Assembly: GCA_040510575.1 (NCBI GenBank)
Contig: JBEVIU010000029.1
Coordinates: forward strand, 1 to 34,890
Source: DASUMF01 sp040510575
GTDB taxonomy: Bacteria > Actinomycetota > Acidimicrobiia > IMCC26256 > DASPTH01
Length of the DNA stretch: 34,890 nt
Reading direction: 5' to 3'
Of the stretch, positions 22,156-29,127 are shown in pieces; positions within the stretch are counted from its first letter, which is position 1, and every line of letters starts with the position of its first letter. The notes under the pieces are model-generated. The model did not search any database, was not told the DNA's origin, and worked only from the letters and a program-made list of their open reading frames with translations. A program made the position numbers and the translations under genes.

Positions 22156-22935
22156 TCAGCGCTTCGACTTGAGCTTGGTCGTGATCGTCACGGGCACGGC
22201 CGCTGGATGGGGGATCGGTGGCGTGGCGCCCACGGCGGCGCGCTCGTCGAGGTAGCCGATCACCGACCGGTAGAGGCGCTTCCCGAGCATCTTGCGCAGC
22301 TCGGCGCGCATCGACACGTAGACCGGCTCGGCGCCGGTGAACGCCTCCGGCGCTTCGGTGCACCACCAGGCGAAGTCCTCGCCGCCCTCACCCCAGCCGT
22401 CGCGGGCGAACTCGGTGAGCGTCGTCACGACCGTGCCGTCGTCCTGGTCTTCGTCGAAGCGGCGCAACGGAAGCTGCCAGCACACCTCGGGCTTCAGGTC
22501 GGCGTGGTGCTGCCCGGTGTTCATGCCGTGCAGATGCAGCGCACAACCAGGACCGGCGGCGAAGCCGTCGCGGTTCAAGAAGATGCAGGCGTCGTCGACG
22601 AGACGCGTCTTCCACTCCATCGTGCCGTCGTCGTCCTTGCCCGCCTTCTTGTAGATGCCCTTCTTGCGGCCGATCTTGGCGAACTGCCACTCGTCGGCCG
22701 TGAGGTCGAGCGCGGCGCGCGCGACCTGGTCGCGGTCGGCGACGTCACTGAAGTGCGCGCCGTAGGAGCAGCACCCGAGCACGAGCTCGGGCGCCTTCTC
22801 CGTGAGCACGCCCTGGCATCCGTTCCCGAAGATGCACTGCCAGTTCGACAAGAGGAAGGTGACGTCGATCTGCCACCGACGTCCCTTGTCCTTGGGGTCG
22901 GGGAAGGTGACCCATTCGCGAACGGCGCGTGCCAT
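22156..22935 (-). CDS. Cys-rich conserved protein, possibly YkgJ/DUF3109-like metal binder
   Basis: 259 residues, soluble. Cysteines at 34, 40, 55, 56, 117, 131, 152 and 192 fall in segments such as WQCIFGNGCQG, LGCCSYGAHF, DDACIFLNRDGFAAGPGCALH and KPEVCWQLP. The pattern CxFLN...GC..H...P..C resembles YkgJ/DUF3109 proteins thought to bind Zn or an iron-sulfur cluster. The family call is tentative and the role unknown. Unlike most genes here it has a strong ribosome binding site, GGAGGAG, 4 bases before the ATG, and three TGCAAC repeats in its leader. Confidence 0.7.
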   Translation of the reverse strand: MARAVREWVTFPDPKDKGRRWQIDVTFLLSNWQCIFGNGCQGVLTEKAPELVLGCCSYGAHFSDVADRDQVARAALDLTADEWQFAKIGRKKGIYKKAGKDDDGTMEWKTRLVDDACIFLNRDGFAAGPGCALHLHGMNTGQHHADLKPEVCWQLPLRRFDEDQDDGTVVTTLTEFARDGWGEGGEDFAWWCTEAPEAFTGAEPVYVSMRAELRKMLGKRLYRSVIGYLDERAAVGATPPIPHPAAVPVTITTKLKSKR

Positions 22936-22962
22936 GCAACTCCTCCGTGCAACTCGTGCAAC
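22935..22962 (-). promoter_or_regulatory. strong ribosome binding site and TGCAAC repeats
   Basis: GGAGGAG on the minus strand (22946-22940) lies 4 bases before ATG 22935. On the + strand TGCAAC occurs at 22935, 22948 and 22957. The remainder of the 137-base gap up to glcD holds the glcD -10 and nothing else clear. Confidence 0.6.
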
Positions 22963-23058
22963 GCATACTTCTTACCGCGCGCAGGCGCCTTGCGGTGTAA
23001 TGGTCCGCGCCGCCGGTCAACCACCATCGTCGGGCCCGCTCTGTCCAGGGTCGCGCCG

Positions 23059-23064
23059 TAGGCT
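23059..23064 (+). promoter_or_regulatory. -10 element of the glcDEF operon
   Basis: TAGGCT lies 8 bases before ATG 23073 with no ribosome binding site. Confidence 0.5.
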
Positions 23065-23072
23065 TCGACCGC

Positions 23073-24497
23073 ATGTCGGTCGACCCGCTGCTCGCCGAAC
23101 TGGAGCTCGTCCTCGGTCCCGATCGCGCGCGCGCGGAGCCCTTGGAGCTGGCGTTGTACGCACGTGACGCGGGCGTCGCGCAGGGTCGAGCAGCAGCGGT
23201 GTGCTTCCCTCGTACGGCGGACGAGGTCGCCGGCGCGGTACGGGTCGCGGCGCACCACGACCGCCCCTTCGTCGCACGAGGGAGCGGCACCGGGCTCGCG
23301 GGCGGCGCCACCCCGGTGGGCGACCCCCTGGTCATCGTGACCACCCAGCTCGACCACCTGCTCGACGTCGATGCCGAAGCGCGCGTCGCCTGGGTCGAAC
23401 CCGGCGTGCTCAACCTCGACCTCACCCGGGCGGTGAGCCATCTGGGCCTCCACTACGCCCCCGACCCTTCGTCGCAACAGGCGTGCACCATCGGCGGCAA
23501 CGTGGCCACCAACGCGGGCGGTCCGCACTGCCTGGCTGCGGGCGTCACGTCGAGCCACGTGCTCGCGGTCGACGTCGTGCTCGCCGACGGGTCGACCGCC
23601 ACGCTCGGCGGACTCGAGCCCGACCAACCGGGCTACGACCTCAGGGGGTGCTTCGTCGGCAGCGAGGGCACGATGGGCATCGCCACCCGCATCGCGGTGC
23701 GACTCACACCGGACCCACCCACCGTCCGCACCCTGCTCCTCGACTTCGACACGATCGAAGCGGCGGGTGCTGCGGTCAGCGCCATCATCGCGGCGGGGGT
23801 GGTTCCCGCGGCGCTGGAGATGATGGACGCCGAGATCACCCGCGCGGTCGAGGACTTCGTTGGTGCGGGCTTCCCACGCGACGCGGCGGCGGTGCTCCTG
23901 GTCGAAGTCGACGGCCTGCCCGACGGTGTCGCGGCACAGGTCGCGACCATCGACGCCGTCGGCCGCGCCGAAGGAGCGCGCACGGTGCGCGTCGCGGCAG
24001 ACGACACCGAGCGCGCGCTGCTGTGGAAAGGCCGTAAATCGGCCTTCGGCGCCATTGCCCGCATCGCGCCCGACTACTACCTCCACGACGCGGTCGTGCC
24101 GCGGACGCGACTCGTCGAAGTGCTGCGTCAGGTCTACGCGATCGCGGCCGAGCAGCGCCTCACGATCATGAACGTGTTCCATGCCGGCGACGGCAACCTG
24201 CATCCGTTGATCGTGTTCGACGCGCGGGAACCCGGCGTGTGGGAGCGTGTGCACCGGGCGGGCGACGAGATCCTCGCGGCGTGCATCGCCGCTGGTGGTG
24301 TGCTCTCCGGTGAGCACGGGATCGGCCTCGAGAAGCGCGAGGCCATGCCGCTGGTGTTCACACCAGACGACCTCGACGCGCAAGCGCGCCTCCGCGACGC
24401 GTTCGATCCGTCCGGGCGCGCCAACCCCACCAAGATCCTTCCGGCGGGGAGCCGGTGCGGTGAGCTCCAGCGCATCCCCGATGGAGCATGGGTGTGA
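23073..24497 (+). CDS. glcD: FAD-linked glycolate oxidase subunit GlcD-like
   Basis: 474 residues of the VAO/FAD-binding-4 family. The FAD site shows RGSGTGLAGGATP near 70-82 and CTIGGNVATNAGGPHC near 136-151. The C-terminal oxidase domain has NVFHAGDGNLHP near 369-380 and SGEHGIGLEKR near 411-421, which in this family bind a metal and the 2-hydroxy acid. The usual reaction is oxidation of glycolate or D-lactate. Overlaps glcE by 10 bases; operon with glcE, glcF and a small gene. ATG 23073 follows TAGGCT. Confidence 0.9.
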   Translation: MSVDPLLAELELVLGPDRARAEPLELALYARDAGVAQGRAAAVCFPRTADEVAGAVRVAAHHDRPFVARGSGTGLAGGATPVGDPLVIVTTQLDHLLDVDAEARVAWVEPGVLNLDLTRAVSHLGLHYAPDPSSQQACTIGGNVATNAGGPHCLAAGVTSSHVLAVDVVLADGSTATLGGLEPDQPGYDLRGCFVGSEGTMGIATRIAVRLTPDPPTVRTLLLDFDTIEAAGAAVSAIIAAGVVPAALEMMDAEITRAVEDFVGAGFPRDAAAVLLVEVDGLPDGVAAQVATIDAVGRAEGARTVRVAADDTERALLWKGRKSAFGAIARIAPDYYLHDAVVPRTRLVEVLRQVYAIAAEQRLTIMNVFHAGDGNLHPLIVFDAREPGVWERVHRAGDEILAACIAAGGVLSGEHGIGLEKREAMPLVFTPDDLDAQARLRDAFDPSGRANPTKILPAGSRCGELQRIPDGAWV

Positions 24498-25546
24498 CGC
24501 CCGCGACCCCGCTCGAGGGGATCGACGCCCTGGCGACCGCCGTCGCCGACGCGCCCTCCGTGGTCGCGATCGGCGCAGGCACGCAGTGGGAGGTGGGCGG
24601 GCTCAGCGAGCCCGATGCCGTGAAGGTGCGAGCGCCGTCGGGCATCGTGAGCTACGACCCCCGCGACCTCACCGTCACCGTGGGTGCGGGCACGTCGGTG
24701 GCCGAGTTGAGCGCGACGCTCGCGGAGCACGGCCAGGAATGCCCGCTCGATCCTCGTGACCCGCTGGCGACCTTGGGTGGCGTGCTCGCGTGCGGGCTGT
24801 CCGGACACCGACGACTGCGCTACGGGCCGCTGCGCGACCGGGTGCTCGAAGTTCGCTTCGTGACCGCCGACGGCCGCGTCGTCAAGGGGGGCGGGCCGAC
24901 GGTCAAGAACGTCACCGGTTTCGACATCCCGCGCCTGCTCGTCGGTTCGTTCGGCACCCTGGGCGTGCTCGTGCAGGTCACGCTTCGTTGTCAGCCGCTG
25001 GCCGCCGACGCGGAGTGGAGCACCACGGCGCTCGATCCGTTCGAGGTGCGACGGCGCGCGTTCCGGCCGTCGTGCATCGCGTGGGACGGCTCCACCACCA
25101 CCGTGCTGTTCGAAGGGGTGGCGCGCGACCTCAGGGCCGAGCGCGCCGCCGCCGGCACCTCGCCGGCGAGTGGAGCTCCGGAGCTCCCGCGTGGCCCGCA
25201 TCGCGGTCGCGTGTCGGTCCGGCCGGCGGTACTCGCCGCTCTCGGCCCGGCACTCGACGAGTGCGGCGTGCGGTGGCTGGCCGAGGTGGGAGTCGGCACC
25301 GTGCACGTCGCCGCCGACCACGAGTCCGAGCTCGCCGCAGCCCGGACGGCCACCGAGGCCGTCGGCGGGTGGATGCTCCGCGAAGCGGGCGCGCCGGGGC
25401 TCGACGGGTTCGGCGTGACCACACCGAACCGCGCCCTCATGGCGCGCATCCGCGACGCGTTCGACCCGACGCACAAGCTCGGGCGCGGACGTCTCGACCC
25501 GCTCCTGTGTCCACGTGAGGTCGAGCTGGAGGGTGCGCGTGGCTGA
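24488..25546 (+). CDS. glcE: FAD-binding glycolate oxidase subunit GlcE-like
   Basis: 352 residues with the FAD-binding half only. Marks are VVAIGAGTQWEVGG near 25-38, TLGGVLACGLSGHRRLRYGPLRDRVLEV near 95-122 and VKNVTGFDIPRLLVGSFGTLGVL near 139-161, as in E. coli GlcE. The C-terminal domain of GlcD is absent, so it acts with GlcD and GlcF as a complex. Start: ATG 24488 overlaps the glcD stop; glcF overlaps its 3' end by 8 bases. Confidence 0.88.
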   Translation: MGVTPATPLEGIDALATAVADAPSVVAIGAGTQWEVGGLSEPDAVKVRAPSGIVSYDPRDLTVTVGAGTSVAELSATLAEHGQECPLDPRDPLATLGGVLACGLSGHRRLRYGPLRDRVLEVRFVTADGRVVKGGGPTVKNVTGFDIPRLLVGSFGTLGVLVQVTLRCQPLAADAEWSTTALDPFEVRRRAFRPSCIAWDGSTTTVLFEGVARDLRAERAAAGTSPASGAPELPRGPHRGRVSVRPAVLAALGPALDECGVRWLAEVGVGTVHVAADHESELAAARTATEAVGGWMLREAGAPGLDGFGVTTPNRALMARIRDAFDPTHKLGRGRLDPLLCPREVELEGARG

Positions 25547-26816
25547 AGCTCACCTGCACGTCGAGAGCGGCCCGATCGTGCGCCACGGTGTGCTCCCCGT
25601 GTCGGAGGACGAGCTCGTGAGCTGCGTCGCGTGTGGGCTGTGCCTCCCGCACTGCCCGACCTACCGCGTCACGGGCCTCGAGCTGGCGTCGCCACGCGGC
25701 CGGATCGCGGCCATGCGTGCGGTCGAGCTCGACGGCGCGCCACTCGACGCCGCCTTCCGCGACGCGATGGAGCTGTGCGTCCAGTGCCGCGGCTGTGAGG
25801 CGGCATGTCCGTCGGGGGTCCCGTTCGGCCATCTCATGGAGGGCGCGCGCGAAGCGTTGCACGCCCATCCGACGGCCGGCTCCGCTCCGAGCGGCGTGTT
25901 CCGGCGGATCGTCGAGTGGTCGGCCTACGTGATCGTGCTACCGCGGCACTGGCTCCTCCTCGCGCTCACGTGGGTGATCTGGTTCGGGCAACGGCTACGC
26001 CTCGTGCCCCGTCGGTTCGGCATACCGCAACTGTCTCGGCGGACGCTGCGCACTCCGCTCGTCGCCGACACCGACGCCGACGCGTTCCTCTTCACCGGTT
26101 GCGTCATGGACGCCTGGCAGCGCGACGTGCACCGTGCCGCGACGCAGGTGATGCGCGCGGCGGGAGCCCGGGTCGGTCTGCCCGGCAAGGGGGGCGACTG
26201 CTGTGGTGCGCTCCACGTGCATGCGGGTCGTCTCGACGACGCGCGGCGGCTGGCGCGACGAGTGATCCGCTCGATGCCCGGCGATGCCGCGATCGTGGTC
26301 GACAGCGCCGGGTGTGGGGCTGCGATGAAGGACTACGGGCGCCTGCTCGGCACCGTCGAAGCCCGCGCCTTCGCAGCGCGCGTGCGCGACTTCTCGGAGT
26401 GGGTCGGCGAACAGGCGCCCCTCCCGCTGCGGGCAACCGGTCGCACCGTCGTGGTCCAGGACCCGTGCCACCTGCGCCACGTGCAGCGCGCCCACGGAGC
26501 GGTGCACGCCGTCCTCGCGCCGGCGTACGACTGCCGCGAGACGGCCGACGACGGCCTCTGCTGTGGCGCGGGTGGCGCCTATGCCGTGCTCCACCCGGAG
26601 ATCGCAGGGGAGATCCGCGATCGCAAGGTCGCAGCCATCCGTGCCGCGGCTGCCCCCGGCCGAACCAACGGCGTCCCCGGCGATCCGGTCGTGGCGTCGG
26701 CCAATCCGGGGTGCTCGATGCATCTCGCGGCGGCGGGGCTCGACGTTCGGCACCCGGCCGAGCTGCTCGCCACTGCACTGGACTTGGGCGCACTGGAGGA
26801 GACGACACCCCGATGA
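25539..26816 (+). CDS. glcF: iron-sulfur glycolate oxidase subunit GlcF-like
   Basis: 425 residues. Two 4Fe-4S ferredoxin motifs: C29/C32/C35 with C39 (CVACGLCLPHC) and C80/C83/C86 with C90 (CVQCRGCEAAC). Two cysteine-rich CCG domains follow: GDCCGALHVHAG, DPCHLRH and GLCCGAGGAY. The hydrophobic stretch VIVLPRHWLLLALTWVIW near 131-148 may lie on the membrane. It passes electrons from GlcD/GlcE to the quinone pool. Start: GTG 25539 with GGAGGG 5 bases upstream; two other GTG codons (25515, 25533) are in frame but less well placed. The next gene overlaps by 4 bases. Confidence 0.9.
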   Translation: MAEAHLHVESGPIVRHGVLPVSEDELVSCVACGLCLPHCPTYRVTGLELASPRGRIAAMRAVELDGAPLDAAFRDAMELCVQCRGCEAACPSGVPFGHLMEGAREALHAHPTAGSAPSGVFRRIVEWSAYVIVLPRHWLLLALTWVIWFGQRLRLVPRRFGIPQLSRRTLRTPLVADTDADAFLFTGCVMDAWQRDVHRAATQVMRAAGARVGLPGKGGDCCGALHVHAGRLDDARRLARRVIRSMPGDAAIVVDSAGCGAAMKDYGRLLGTVEARAFAARVRDFSEWVGEQAPLPLRATGRTVVVQDPCHLRHVQRAHGAVHAVLAPAYDCRETADDGLCCGAGGAYAVLHPEIAGEIRDRKVAAIRAAAAPGRTNGVPGDPVVASANPGCSMHLAAAGLDVRHPAELLATALDLGALEETTPR

Positions 26817-27016
26817 GCATGCACGACGTCGAGCATCTCGTGGAACGGCTGCAGTCGATCGAGGAGGAACTGCGCGACCTCGCGTTCGAACGGCTGCGCG
26901 CCGCGACCGAAGACGGCGATGCCGACGCGCTGGCCGACGAGAAGCGCTTCCTGCAGGCCCGTCGCGCCATCGCTCGCGCGGTCACCGCGCTCGGGGGACA
27001 CCCGTCGTTCGACTGA
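26813..27016 (+). CDS. small helical protein at the end of the glcDEF operon
   Basis: 67 residues, beginning MSMHDVEHLVERLQSIEEEL and ending LGGHPSFD. Nearly all of it should be alpha-helix with heptad-like Leu spacing (LVERLQSIEEELRDLAFERL), so a short coiled coil is likely. The ATG overlaps the glcF stop (ATGA), which implies coupled translation. I recognise no family. It may be a structural or regulatory partner of the oxidase, or simply a co-transcribed housekeeping peptide. Confidence 0.6.
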   Translation: MSMHDVEHLVERLQSIEEELRDLAFERLRAATEDGDADALADEKRFLQARRAIARAVTALGGHPSFD

Positions 27017-27028
27017 CGAGCACTCGTC
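27015..27028. terminator. small dyad between convergent genes
   Basis: GACGAG (27015-27020) and CTCGTC (27023-27028) surround two bases in the 18-base gap between the small gene and the LOG gene. The loop is very short, so it is at best a weak terminator. Confidence 0.25.
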
Positions 27029-27034
27029 GAGCCG

Positions 27035-28141
27035 TCAGGTCGCGGTGGGCTCGATCTCGTTGAGGCGATCGATCAACATCCGCAACCGCGCCCACCCGCG
27101 TCGATCGAAACGGAACGCAAGGCGTGGAAGCTCGACGTGATCCTCGTCGGCGAGCTCGGCCGGCGTCGTGGCGATCGGAGTGAGCGAGCCGCGCACCACG
27201 ATGTCGGCGAACTCGTCGGACAGCGCAGCGATGGTGGACGCGTCGGGAAGCTCGTACACGCGCAGCACGAGCTGGCCGTCGACGAAGCGCAGCGAGTGGT
27301 AGTTCCGGTAGAAGGTGAGGACTTCGCGCACCGCATCGTCGACGTCGTCGGTGACGTGGACGAGTCGGAGGTCGTCGTTCGACACGTACCCCGTGGCGAG
27401 CAGCTCCGCGACGACGAACGCGTGCCACTCCTTCCAGTACGTACCGCCGGGGGTGTCGAGCAGCACCACCGGCGCGGGCTGCGCCTTGCCTGTCTGCAAC
27501 AGCGTCAGCAGCTCGAACGCCTCGTCGAGGGTGCCGAAGCCCCCCGGCAGCAGGACGAATCCGTCGGACTCCTTGATGAACGCGAGCTTGCGCGTGAAGA
27601 AGTATCGGAAGTTCACGAGCTTCGGATCGCCGTCGATGAACTGGCTGGTGGCCGCCTCGAACGGCAGCTTGATGCTCACGCCGAAGGCGTGCTCCGGCCC
27701 GGCGCCCTCGATGCCGGCTTCCATGATCCCCGGTCCTGCGCCGGTGACGACCATCCAGTCGAGCGCGGCGAGCGCGGCGGCGAGATCGCGGGCGTGGAGG
27801 TAGAGCGGATCGTCGGGTCGAGTGCGGGCGGATCCGAAGATCGCGACCTTGCGGGCCAAGCGGTACGGCGCGAACACGTGGAAGGAGTGGCGCATCTCCT
27901 TCAACGCCGCGTTGGCGATCTTGAGATCGCCACGGTCGGCGCGGTCGCGCGCGAGCCGGAGCGCCGACACCACGAGCTCGAAGATCAGGTCGGCGTCGTC
28001 GGGATCGGCGATGCGCTCGACGAGGTCGGTGACCGCGGCGTCGAGCTCGCGGTCGCCGGTGCGGTAGCGAGGCACGCGGGGTCGGGACGCGCGAGCCGGC
28101 CGAGATGCCGCCGGTCCGGCGGGTCGCGCCGGCTCGGTCAC
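27035..28141 (-). CDS. LOG-family (TIGR00730) nucleotide phosphoribohydrolase-like protein
   Basis: 368 residues, longer than plain LOG proteins because of about 95 N-terminal residues and a C-terminal tail. The Rossmann core has IFGSARTRPDD near 101-111, VVTGAGPGIMEA near 131-142, FFTRK (R184) and the hallmark LPGGFGTLDE near 198-207, with R184 and E207 as the expected catalytic pair. LOG enzymes cut AMP or cytokinin ribotides to base and ribose 5-phosphate. Long bacterial forms are less well studied. Its GTG start overlaps the stop of the sugar kinase gene (GTGA). Confidence 0.88.
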   Translation of the reverse strand: MTEPARPAGPAASRPARASRPRVPRYRTGDRELDAAVTDLVERIADPDDADLIFELVVSALRLARDRADRGDLKIANAALKEMRHSFHVFAPYRLARKVAIFGSARTRPDDPLYLHARDLAAALAALDWMVVTGAGPGIMEAGIEGAGPEHAFGVSIKLPFEAATSQFIDGDPKLVNFRYFFTRKLAFIKESDGFVLLPGGFGTLDEAFELLTLLQTGKAQPAPVVLLDTPGGTYWKEWHAFVVAELLATGYVSNDDLRLVHVTDDVDDAVREVLTFYRNYHSLRFVDGQLVLRVYELPDASTIAALSDEFADIVVRGSLTPIATTPAELADEDHVELPRLAFRFDRRGWARLRMLIDRLNEIEPTAT

Positions 28142-29127
28142 CGGTCCAGCAGTGTCGACGCCAACTCGGCCAGCGAGGTCTGGGGGCGCGCACCGAGGTG
28201 ACCGATCACCTCGGCCGCGGCCAGCGCGGCGAGCCGCCCGGCGGTGCCGAGGTCGTAGCCGTGGGTGAGACCGAAGAGGAAGCCGGCGGCGAAGAGATCA
28301 CCAGCGCCGGTGGTGTCGACGACCTGTGCGACGGGATGGGCGTCGATCACGTGCACCTCGTCGCGGGTGACGACGACCGCACCCTTCTCGCTGCGGGTCA
28401 ACGCGGCGATCTCACAGTGGCGCGCGACATGCTGGAGTGCGTCGTCGAACTCGGCGACCTCGTACAGCGAGGTGATCTCTGCTTCGTTCGCGAACAGCAC
28501 GTCGACGTCGCGTTCGATGAGCTCCACGAACTCGGCGCGGTGGCGATCGACGCAGAAGGAGTCGGAGAGCGTGAACGCGACCCGGTTCCCGGCGTCGTGC
28601 GCGACCTGCGCGGCATGGCGGAACGCGTCCTTGGCGTCGGGCTCGTCCCAGAGGTACCCCTCGAGGAACAGCACCTGGGCTCGACCGAGCGTGTCGGGAT
28701 CGATCTGGGGCCGGCCCAGGCGCGACGACGCGCCCAGGTAGGTGTTGAGCGTGCGTTGCGCATCGGGAGTGACGATGATCAGGCAGCGACCGGTCGGGTC
28801 GCTGTCGACTGCCGGCTTCGTGGTGAACTCGACCCCGGCGGCGCGGATGTCGTGACCGAACACCGCGCCGAGCTGGTCGTCGTTGACCCGTCCGATGAAC
28901 GCGGCTGCGCCACCGAACGATGCGATCCCCACCATCGTGTTCGCGGCAGACCCCCCCGACATCTCGGTCGACGGCCCCATCGCCGCGTAGAGCTCTTCGG
29001 CTCGCGCGGTGTCGATGAGCGTCATCGCACCCTTCTCGAGACCGTGCGCGCCGATGAAGGCGTCGGGCTCGTGGCTCAGCACGTCGACCAGCGCGTTGCC
29101 GATCCCGACCACGTCGAGGCGGGTCAC
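28138..29127 (-). CDS. PfkB-family kinase, adenosine/ribokinase-like
   Basis: 329 residues. SGGSAANTMVG near 57-67 is the sugar-binding segment, FANEAEI near 212-218 the NxxE motif, and VDTTGAGDLFAAGFL near 270-284 holds the anion hole and catalytic base D277. The overall pattern, including the lid strands, fits bacterial adenosine kinase-like PfkB proteins. The sugar is not proven; adenosine, inosine-guanosine and ribose are candidates. GTG start overlaps the fbiC stop and its own stop overlaps the LOG gene, so the three form a tightly coupled operon. Confidence 0.85.
   Translation of the reverse strand: MTRLDVVGIGNALVDVLSHEPDAFIGAHGLEKGAMTLIDTARAEELYAAMGPSTEMSGGSAANTMVGIASFGGAAAFIGRVNDDQLGAVFGHDIRAAGVEFTTKPAVDSDPTGRCLIIVTPDAQRTLNTYLGASSRLGRPQIDPDTLGRAQVLFLEGYLWDEPDAKDAFRHAAQVAHDAGNRVAFTLSDSFCVDRHRAEFVELIERDVDVLFANEAEITSLYEVAEFDDALQHVARHCEIAALTRSEKGAVVVTRDEVHVIDAHPVAQVVDTTGAGDLFAAGFLFGLTHGYDLGTAGRLAALAAAEVIGHLGARPQTSLAELASTLLDR

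Noticed and set aside
22575..24383. 602-codon minus frame opposite glcD
   Set aside because: No recognisable domain, composition typical of antisense frames, and the + strand carries a full GlcD with FAD motifs.
26656..26690. Possible further SVPNGD-type repeat in glcF (TNGVPGDPV)
   Set aside because: The peptide looks a little similar, but the DNA does not match the 24-bp unit beyond short GC-rich words.
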